Positions 1 through 10,300 of a stretch of DNA of 38,675 bases are shown piece by piece. Below the pieces are notes generated by a model. The model saw only the letters and a list, made by a program, of their open reading frames with translations, had not been told where the DNA came from and searched no databases. The number at the start of each line of letters is the position of its first letter. Position 1 is the stretch's first letter. The DNA is taken from positions 1 through 38,675 of the forward strand of contig JAEDFN010000013.1 in NCBI GenBank assembly GCA_016292775.1. The letters are read 5' to 3'. The translations under genes and the position numbers were made by a program. The DNA is from Paludibacteraceae bacterium (GTDB lineage: Bacteria; Bacteroidota; Bacteroidia; Bacteroidales; Paludibacteraceae).

Positions 1-1
1 A

Positions 2-727
2 GGCTCTGTTGCCGACGACCGTAAAGTAGGTATCGGCCACGGAAACCTCGCAGCTCGCCTCCTTCGTGAAGAGACTAAATGCTTTGCCTTCCTCGCCGGC
101 CACGAGTCGTTCGCTGCCGCAGAAGGTGCTATCAAAATCGCTGAAATGGCTAATAAAGTACGTAAAGAGCCTCTCCGCGTTATCCTTAACGGACTCGGTA
201 AAGATGCCGCTAAAATTATTTCCCGTATCAATGGCTTTACTTATGTACAGACAGAGTTTGACTACTATTCAGGCGAACTCAAAGTAGTAAGTACAAAATC
301 TTATTCCGACGGTCTCCGCTCAAAAGTTAAATGCTATGGTGCTGATGACGTTCGCGAAGGTGTGGCTATCATGCGTGCGGAAGGTGTTGACGTATCTATT
401 ACCGGTAACTCTACAAACCCTACCCGTTTCCAACACCCGGTAGCAGGTACTTACAAGAAAGAGTGTATGGAGCAAGGTAAGAAATACTTCTCTGTTGCTT
501 CAGGTGGCGGTACCGGTCGTACCCTTCACCCTGATAATATGGCTGCCGGTCCTGCCTCTTATGGTATGACAGATACTATGGGCCGTATGCATGGAGACGC
601 TCAATTTGCAGGCTCTTCTTCAGTTCCTGCTCACGTAGAGATGATGGGATTCCTCGGTATGGGTAACAACCCTATGGTGGGCGCTACTGTTGCCGTTGCC
701 GTTGCCGTTGAAGAAAGCGCTAAGTAA
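2..727 (+). CDS. GGGtGRT family protein, 5'-truncated by window edge
   Basis: The reading frame is open from base 2, so the gene enters from the left; 241 residues are visible and the true start is outside. The family is recognised by its name-giving motif GGGTGRTLHPDN near the middle of the visible part, followed by a glycine- and methionine-rich C-terminal half with MTDTMGRMHGDAQFAGSSSV and MGFLGMGNNPMVGATVAVAV. This is the GGGtGRT family (Pfam PF14057 from memory), common in Bacteroidota and some anaerobes and without an assigned biochemical role. No signal peptide can be judged because the N-terminus is missing. An ATG at 146 is internal to the conserved reading and is not the start. The gene is followed by a hairpin terminator, so it is the last gene of its transcript. 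Family identity is firm; function is unknown. Confidence 0.9.
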   Translation, partial: GSVADDRKVGIGHGNLAARLLREETKCFAFLAGHESFAAAEGAIKIAEMANKVRKEPLRVILNGLGKDAAKIISRINGFTYVQTEFDYYSGELKVVSTKSYSDGLRSKVKCYGADDVREGVAIMRAEGVDVSITGNSTNPTRFQHPVAGTYKKECMEQGKKYFSVASGGGTGRTLHPDNMAAGPASYGMTDTMGRMHGDAQFAGSSSVPAHVEMMGFLGMGNNPMVGATVAVAVAVEESAK

Positions 728-759
728 TAAGTCGATTGCTTTTTTAATTATAATAATAG

Positions 760-803
760 ATAAGTCGTGGTGAATTTTTGTTTATCACGGCTTATTTTGT
801 TTT
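760..803 (+). terminator. Rho-independent terminator after the GGGtGRT gene
   Basis: Arms 760-774 and 781-795 pair over 15 positions with three G-U wobbles, closing a 6-nt loop, and are followed by TTTGTTTTT. The hairpin begins 33 nt after the stop codon. Confidence 0.75.
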
Positions 804-1148
804 TATATAAAGGAGCCTTTTTATTTACTCCGCCCCTCCTCTCAGTTCGGTGTTTTCAAGGCTTTCTTCTATATTGATTTTCTCCGTCCCTCCTGCCCAT
901 CTCGGATGATTCATTATTTATGCTATCAAGTTTATTTTCAAAGGAATTTCAATAAAAATGAGTTTTTTTATTTGAAATTTAAATAAGTACGGTGAGTAAC
1001 TTTATAAGTATCATATTGTTTTTTGTAAAAATGTCTTAAAATTTGAGTGGGTTCATAATTCAATTGTTTAAATAACCTAATATTCTACTAAGTTTTAAGA
1101 TGATAGGTTAAAAAATATCAAATTGCGGTTTTATCCATTTTTTAGTCT
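804..1148. other. AT-rich intergenic stretch without a gene
   Basis: There is no ORF with coding character on either strand, and no tRNA-like fold or insertion-sequence end was found. The first part has two pyrimidine-rich blocks ending in CCCTCCT or CCCCTCCT (about 828-895). The rest is A/T-rich and probably holds upstream control DNA for the giant gene that follows. Confidence 0.5.
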
Positions 1149-1156
1149 TACATTTG
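1149..1156 (+). promoter_or_regulatory. Bacteroidetes -7 element TACATTTG upstream of the giant T9SS gene
   Basis: TACATTTG fits the TAnnTTTG consensus. A TTTG-like -33 box is weak: only ATTG at 1122-1125, with a 23-nt spacer. Transcription starting about 7 nt downstream would leave a leader of roughly 165 nt before the ATG at 1330. Confidence 0.5.
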
Positions 1157-1189
1157 CAGTGATTTTGATGTATTATTTATTAAACTGAG

Positions 1190-1237
1190 AAAAGAAGATT
1201 TTGTTTTAAATTATAAGTTGAAAAATCATCTTCTTTT
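1190..1237 (+). promoter_or_regulatory. Hairpin in the 5' leader of the giant gene
   Basis: AAAAGAAGAT (1190-1199) and ATCTTCTTTT (1228-1237) are perfect 10-bp inverted repeats around an A/T-rich loop. They lie in the predicted untranslated leader. The role is unknown; the stem is A/T-rich and may only be a weak structure. Confidence 0.4.
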
Positions 1238-1329
1238 AAAATTTTAATGATTACTTCTTTAGGGGTTCGTTAAAATTTTTTTTTGTGAAATAGAATATAA
1301 ATTATTACTCACCTTAATAAACAACTATC

Positions 1330-4300
1330 ATGCAGAAAAAATTACTTTCTTTACTGGTTATGCTATTATGTATCCCATGGATGCTTATGGCACAATCGTT
1401 GGTTGTTGTTGATGAAACGTTTAACTCAGCTGCAAATGGTACTACACTACCTACCGGCTGGTTGCGTACGGGAGATATTTCCAATAGTTATAACTGGAGT
1501 GTATCTTCTTCATCAACAGACCGTTATGATGGAAAATACCTTCGTATGCAAAACTATAACGAGGGTGATTCCGCTATTTTACAAACTCCATCTTTTGATT
1601 TAACGGTGAATATGTCGCTCTCTTTTATGTGCTACAATGCAGCATGTAGAGAGTTGAAAATATTCCTCGTTTATACAGAGAATGGAACGCAACACAAAGT
1701 GCTGCTTCAAGATTGCCCGAATACTACGGGTTGGGTACAGTACTTCAGTGACTTGAGAGCATATACCGGCAAAACCGGCGCAAGAATTATGTTCCAAGCT
1801 CTTTCCAGTAAACAACTTAATGGTAAAACATACTCTTACCTTGATAATATCAGGGTGTTTGAGACTCCGCTTTGCGCTCAACCGGTGGATGTCGGTGTTT
1901 CTTCCTTAACAAAAAATGCTGCCACTCTCTCTTGGAACAATCACGTTCTCGGCAGCCCTTCAAACAACTTTACTATTACATTACGCGATGCTAATGGTAA
2001 TAATATCTATAACAATACTCCTTTTACCACTACCGGTAATAATATGTATCAAATTACCGGACTTCAACCAAACTCTACTTATACCGCTACACTCAAAGCC
2101 GATTGTACCGGTTCCGCCCAGGGATATTCCGAGGCTTCAGAAGATTTTACTTTCAACACTCCGGATACTGCCATAAATATCCCTTATGCTATGGATTTCG
2201 AGGGTCTTACCGGTTTGCCTGCCGGTTGGCTCGTGGGTTCTACCCGTAATCCTTCTAATGCCACTATCAGCTATGTTGCCAATACGGGAGATAACTCCTT
2301 GGCAGTTACTCCGGGATATAATACTGTAGAACTCGTTGCCCCTGCTTTTGCTGTTCCGGCAAATAGTATGGAGATTGATTTCTATGTGCAATGTGCTTAT
2401 CCTTCAAACATCCGTGTCGGTTTGTTAAACGATTTGGCTGACCTCGCCTCCTTTAACGAAATTTATTCAGCCTCTATAACCACTATCGGTCAATGGCAAA
2501 ATATTCGTCTTAACACTCAACAAACAGGTTATGCCACTACCGAAGACCTCCACGTTTGTATCCTTATTTCTACTACAAATGCTGCAGGTAATGTATATAT
2601 CGACGATTTTAGGGTATATCAAGTAGGTACTTGTACTCGCTTGGAGCAGTTTAAAGCAGAAGCCGACTCTACAAATATTCATATGAGTTGGTCTGATTTT
2701 AGCGCTACTCCTTCAGGTAATTATCAAATAGAGTACACGAATAATTCCACTAATATCACCAATTACGTTATCGGACATACCAATCCTTATACACTCTCTA
2801 ATGTAGCTTCAAACACTTCTTATACTGTAAGAGTACGCTCTATATGTGCTGTAGGCGATACTTCAGAGTGGAGTATGCCGGTGACTTTGAAAACATTCTG
2901 TACGCCACAACCGGCAGAGATGAATGTTATCTTTGCAAATGAAGGTACTACTTTCGACGATTGTTGGACTTCCGTTCAAACAGTTATGGGTACAGGATCC
3001 AGCTATAACGATTATGGCTCTAGCGGTTGGGATATATATTCTCATAGTGGTGTGAAAAGAGCTCGTTTACGTTCTGCTAAAGAGGGCGGACACTATATCC
3101 TTGCCACCCCGGCTTTGAGTATTGCTACTCCGGGGCAGTATGACATGACATTCTCTTTGTATCGATTCAGCAGTAGTAAAACAGGCCATGAATTTAAAGT
3201 ATGGGCAAGCCATTCTATCGATACTACCGATGCTGTGCTCCTTACTAATATCGCACGTAATTATCAAGGAAATCCGGTAGAGAATGCTTCCGGTTACTAT
3301 AACTACGAGGTGAACATACCATTATCAGGTGCCGTTTATATCCTCTTTGAAGGTGTGCATGGCCCAAGTTCAAATGCTTCTTACCTCGACTCAATACATA
3401 TTTACCCTGCTCCTAAATGCCGTCAACCAAAGAATATTCAAGTAACTCCTTCTTTGAATACTATCGACATTACTTGGACTCCGGGCGAAACTTACCATAC
3501 TGCATGGAAGGTAAATTATGTTCTCTATAGAAGTGCTACCGACTCTACCGTATTTACCGGCGTGGTGAATACCCCTTCTTACAGCATTACAGGATTAATA
3601 CCGGGTACTGCTTACCATATTAAGGGCTATGTAGCTACCGAATGCGAAGATACCGTACACTCTGTAAACATAGAGTTCGACGAATACCTCTCTACCAAAT
3701 GTGAAATAATCAGTACATTCCCTTATGTTCAAGATTTCGAGGATGTGAATACAATACCTCCTACTTGCTGGGATAGAGATATTATCAAAGTGGCTACTTC
3801 CGGAACCAATTTCGGTAAAGAGACTTGGACAATACTCAACGACCCTGATAAAGCTTATGCCGGAACAGGTGCCGGTTATTTCCAAAAGGCAGGTAATGGT
3901 ACTGTAGCTACTTTTACCTCTCCTCAATTTAATTTCCAAGCCGGAAAACAATATCAAGTGCGATTCTGGATGTATAGAAACGATTTGCCGGCTTCTTACA
4001 ACTCTTTATACCTCCGCGCTTTCGTTTCTGATAATGCTAACGATACTATGGGTACTCGCATTGCAAATATTAATATATGTATTGCAGGTGCCGTGAATAA
4101 GACAGCGGGAATTGAGGAAACCAGAGCCGGTTGGTACGAATACATTTTTGAAATTCCTACAAATTTAACAGGTAACAAGTACATCGTATTGGCAGGTATT
4201 AATACAAGTAATTCTGCAAACGAAATTATTATCGATAATTTCGCTGTAGAAGAGGTTCCTGCTTGCCGTGTAATCCAACGTGCTCATGCAGAATTAATTA

Positions 4301-7300
4301 ATTATAGTTCCGCATACTTGAGAGTGGAAGCCGAAAGCAATGTCAACTGGCAATATGTAGCGATAAAAGATAACGAAACTATCGAGTCTGCCACCCCTGT
4401 AAGCGTATTTGGGTCCGACAGTACTATGATTACCGGTCTTCAGGATAATACCGAATACCGTGTATACGTGCGTCGCGATTGTGGCAATGGTCTATATTCC
4501 GATTGGAGCTCAAATCCTTGCTACATCACTACCCCTTGTATAGAGGGTAGAGCCCCTTATCTCGAAACGTTCGAATCTTACACTGTAGGTAAGGATATCA
4601 CCTTTACTTGCTTTGATTTCCAACGTCCAAGTACTTATTACACATATCCTATCATAGATAAAACCGCTTTGGATAATGCAGCTTATGCAGGTCAGAAATG
4701 CCTCTTCGCCAGATATAAAGGTTACTTGTACCGTCAATTCTACCTTGAAGCGGGCAAAACTTATGAGATGTCTATCTACGCTCTCGGTGATAATGATATA
4801 GAGAATTATTATGGCGATAGAATATCATTCTTTACCGCTTCCGAGCCTATATATACTTCTAAAATAAATACCATAATGGAATATGAATGTACTCCAAGCA
4901 GTTGGACTCGTATCGGCACTACCTTTACGGTTGCAGAAACAGGATACTACTACCTCGGTATAGATATTCAAACCAGCTATGGTATTGGATTTGACAACTG
5001 GTCGGTACGTGAAATAGAATGCGTTGAGCCAAATAACATCAGCTTCAGCTCTATTACTACTAATTCCGCCGAACTTATGTTCTTGCAAAATGGTGTGCAA
5101 ACCGAAATCCGCGTCGCTACCGTTAATAACGGCGATCTCGACCCTGCTTTCGACGTGCTTATCGATACCGTATCTACAAATACCGTTCAAATCACAGGCT
5201 TGCAACCAAGCAATAAATACTACTATACTCTTCGCTCAATTTGTGCTAATGGTTCTCGCAGTGCATGGACTACCGTGAGCAGTTTCTACACCCTTTGCGA
5301 GCCACAAGCAGTGCCTTATTCCGACACCTTTGAAGAGGATAATACCAACTTCACTTGCTGGAGTGCTTCAGGTGCTAATCATGTTGCCGAATTGTCTACA
5401 AACTACAGTCACCGCGCAGGTAAATCAAGTGTAAAACTCCAAAATACTACATTCATCTCTCCTGAATTGGATGTTACTTCACTTGCAGGATATACCGTTG
5501 TAGGCTATGTATATTCTACTACTGCAAATGTAACAGTATCTTTAGGAGTGATGGGTGACCCTAACTCTGTAGAGTCTTACGAGCCGATTTCGGATATAAA
5601 CATCCCGGTAGCTAACTCATGGACTGAGTTTAACGTCAGCCTCGCCGCTTTGGCTGGTGACGACTATGAAGGCGACCCTATCGCTGATTCTAAATTCGTT
5701 GCTCTTTACGTTGGTAATCAGTTGATTTATCTCGATAATGTACAAATTCTCCCTACCGTAAATTGCGCACGCCCTTCTAATATTACTATAAACAATTTCG
5801 ACCCTAACAACTTGAATGTCTCATGGACCGCCGGTGGTACCGAGTCAAGCTGGGAAGTAAATGTTTATCGTATGCGTACCCTCTCTAACGGTGTTGTTGA
5901 AAACGTACTCGAAGCTACTCAAACAGTTAATGCTAACAACGTTACATTACACAATTTATACCCTACATCTCGCTATTACGTTACTGTAAAAGCAATTTGT
6001 GGCGCTACAGAGAATAGCCTCGAAGCTTATTCTCCAGAGTTTGAAACCGGTTGTGCTTCAATGTCATTACCTTATTATGATGATATTGCCGCCGGTGTAG
6101 AAAAAGGTATGTTACCTACTTGCTGGGCACAAGGCGAAAGCTATCCGGAGTCTACTACTAATATATGGAATGCCGCTACTAACCCTAATTTCCCTACATT
6201 GAGTGGACTTTATTGGGATGAAACCGGTACAAATACAATACCTTACACTACTCTTATCACTCCAAGTTTCGACTTCAGTAACGTTGTCGGTGCTAATATC
6301 ACAATGAGTGTTGATGTTATTAATACCGATACAATGTATATCTTTGCATCTTACGACGGAGGTCTTACTTATACCGACACTGTAGGATTTATGAATCCTG
6401 CCAGCGGAAATGCTTCAGAGACTCGCGTTATCGATGCAGGTAAATGTGCAGGTCGTGAAGTTATGTTCGCTATTCGTGCAAAAGGTATTGTTGCTAACAA
6501 TTCTTACTATGCAAGAATCAATTCATTCAGCATCGAGCCGATAGAGAACTGCCTCATCCCTGAAGGCGCTATTATCGGTGCACAAACAAACTCTTCCGCT
6601 AAGATAGTGATCAATGATACAGTATCTACTCATAGCGCATGGGATTATGTAGTAGTACCTGCCGGCGACCGCGTTACAGACGGTACCCCTGTTACAGTAA
6701 ACAGCCCGGTTTTCGAAATAGAAAATCTTAACTCCGGCTTCGATTACGACATCTATATCCGCAGTAATTGTGGTAATGGTGAGGTAAGTGCTTGGCGCGG
6801 ACCTATCACTTTCACTACAAAATGTAGTGTCGTTAACTTGCCTTACAACGAACATTTCGAAAACGAAGATGCTTGTTACCAATTATTCAAACCTATCGAT
6901 GCTTCTGCCTCTTATCCGAGAATAGAGCTTAATAGCGACTTCCCTTATGACGGAAATAACGCCCTCAGATTCGTCTCCGCTTCTGAATTGATTTCCGCCG
7001 CTAACAGCTACTTCGTGCTCCCGAAAACTAATGTTCCGGTGCAACAAACTGCAGTTTCTTTCAATTATATCCAAAGAAATAATTCCGGTAAATTCATTAT
7101 CGGTGTTGTTAATGGTAATGATACTTCTACTTTCGTATCTCTCGATACTTTGGATTATACCGATAGTTACGATTATAGTTATGCAGAATATCAATTCAAC
7201 TCATTACCTGCAGGATACGAAAATTATCGTATTGCCGTAGCATTTACCGTTGGTAATAATTATAACAACTACTCATTTATCGACAACCTTAGAATTTATA

Positions 7301-10300
7301 AAGCAAACGAATTCAAGGCTATCTCCAATATCAAAATCAATAGCGTAAGCACAACTTCCGCTACTGTGAAGATAGATTATAATGCCGATAATATCGAGGT
7401 TGCTTGCGTGCCACAAGGTAGCGCTCCTGCCGAAACCGGTAATATCCTCTCTTCCGATAAATTGATTGCAATAAACGGACTTACTCCGGCTACATGCTAT
7501 GCCGTTTATGCCCGCACTCACTCAGGTAGCGAAATAAGCGAATGGTTCGGCCCTACTTATTTCTACACCGGATGCGTGGTTATTGACGTTACTAACGGAT
7601 GGACAGAGAATTTCGACACCTATAATAACCCTGATTATCAAATAGCTCCATGCTTTACTCCTGCCGAAACTTATACCGTAAACGGCGAAGAGTATCCAAA
7701 AATCAAGAGCTCTACTATCAGTACATTGCCAAATGCTATGGTGATGAGAGGTACTAACTTGCTTATCTTGCCGGAATTCAACTTCTTGCCGGGTCAATTG
7801 GAATTGTCATTCTACGGCATCGCTAACAACTGCGACATAGTAGTAGGTACTATCCAAGACGGCGATGTAGAATCCTTCACCGAGTTGGAATATGTCAGCT
7901 TGACCAATATTGTTGACAAATATACCATCAGCTTCAAGAACTACTATTGTCCTGGTAACCGTATCGCATTCCGTACGAAGATGAGTTCTTCTATCGTATA
8001 TATCGATAGCATCCATGTACAAATACCTTCTTCTACCCCTGAAGTTGTTATCTCTCACCTCGATATTGCCGATAATACCGCTTCCGTATATTGGAATGCC
8101 CCTGCGTCTGCAATCACTACTACTTATACCCTTTATGAGGCTGGAAATACTACTCCGGTAGTTACTAACAGTACTAACGACGGTTACGTAGATTTGACCG
8201 GACTTACAGGTAATACAAATTATGTTATCGAGGTGCGTTCTACTCTTCCGGGTAACCAATATACAGCAACTGCAACTGCTACATTTACTACTAAATATCA
8301 ATTGCTTAACGTTCCGTTCACAATTGACTTTGAAAATGATGCAGAGAATGAAGCATGGAATATTGTAACCGATAAGACCGACCGCTTCATCTTCGGTAGC
8401 AACACTGCCGCCGTGAAGAGTGGTAATAAGGCTCTCTACGTTTCTAATAAACCTGCAACAGAAGAGTATGCTTATACAAAAGAGGCAAATACTATCTATG
8501 CTGTCAGAGAAGTTTACCTCCCTGCAGGTACTATGAACTTAAGCTTCGATTATAAAGTAATCGGATACCTTACTTCCGACTTCGGATATGTATTCCTCAA
8601 GCCGGTAGATGCAGATATGCCTACTACTTCACTCAGCTATGGCTTACCTGACGGATTTATTTCTCTCGGCGAAGCATTGTCAAATTCTTCTGCTTCCGCT
8701 GCAAGTTGGAATTCTACTTCTTCTCAAATTAAAAATAATAAAGCAGGTATCTACGAACTCGTTGTTTATTGGAAAGCTTCCGGTTACTATCAATATCAAC
8801 CAGCTCTCTCTGTAGATAATATTGTATGCGACTTCGTACCTTGCTCTATTTTGGATAACGTTCAAGTCAAGACTACTTATCAAGGCGCAACTATCACTTA
8901 TAGCGGATACAATTCCGGCTCTACAATACATTATACCATCTTCGAAGGTAACGATACTATCACTTCGGGTTCTGTAAACGGAAGTACTATAAGTATTACC
9001 GGCCTCGAGCCACAAACTACTTACAGCTATGAGCTTTATGCTACTTGTGCTCAAGGTGAAGCAACTCCGCTTTATGGCGAATTTAACACAGGTTGTATCC
9101 CTTATTCAGCCCCTTGGAGCTATGGTTTCGAAGACCTTAACGGTGACCAATCCATCACTGCAGCTAACCCTTGCTGGGGTGAGTCATTGACAAGCTCTTA
9201 CTATAAGTTTGTCGGCACTACAGGTAATGGTACTACAAATTACGATGCCGTACACCACAGCGGTGATCAATCATTGTTCTACGCTTCAGGTATTAACTCA
9301 AAAGCCGTTCTCTTTAACACATTCCATTTTGAGGCAGGTAAACAATACAGATTCTCTGTTTGGACTCGTACTATCGACCCTCTTAATTTAGGTAATACTA
9401 TCTCTATCGTACAAGTGAACGACCAAAATCTTGTTAGCAAAACATTCACTTCCGTTGAGCTTACCGATTATTGGCAAAAAGTTTCTACCGACATCGTTAT
9501 GAATGTTACCGGTGATTATAAATTAGGTTTCTCCGTTCTCCATAATAATCTCGACTATAATTCTCAATATCCTAACATCGCTACTACTTTCGATGATATG
9601 GAATTTGTAGAGGTTGTTGATGTTAACCCTTCTCCTGTTACTGTAAGCAATATTACGGATACTGAAGCGGAAATCAACTGGAGAAATATCGCCGACAGCT
9701 ATAGATTGATAATCACATCTAATGGCAACGAGGTTATCAATACCGTAGTATCAGGTACAAACAGCTATGTCGCTACCGGTTTAACTTCAAATACTTCTTA
9801 CTATGTATCCGTTCGCGGATATATCAACGGCGATTCAACCTCTGTAGCTACTGCAAGATTTACTACCGAATGCGGTGTTATTGCTGCTCCTTATAAACAG
9901 AATTTCGATGCTGTTTCCGTAGGTACAATTCCTTCTTGTTGGGATAATACCTCTAATAGCGTTATCACTAAAAATTCTACAAACTGGAGTGTTAATAGTG
10001 TAGAAGGTAATAACGTATTATCTTTGAATACAGCTACTGCAAACGGACTTATGTCTATCCAAACAGTGCCTGTTAATATAACTCATACCAACACCGCTCT
10101 TACTTTCAAATACAACAATGAGTCTGAAAAGAGCAAGTTGTATGCAGTAATCAGTAATGATGGCGGCAACACTTTGGATACTATCTTGATAGCTAACAGA
10201 AGTTCAGAGTGGAACGTATTCTCTTACAATCTTGATGATTATATCGGCTCTGATGTTACTCTCTACTTTAATGTAATATCTACTTCTGCCAACGCAGCAA

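Noticed and set aside
991..1313. GGTGAGTAA (991-999) and TTACTCACC (1305-1313) as an inverted repeat flanking the giant gene's promoter region
   Set aside because: Only 9 bp, 300 bp apart, in A/T-rich DNA; could be chance and nothing else supports an element.
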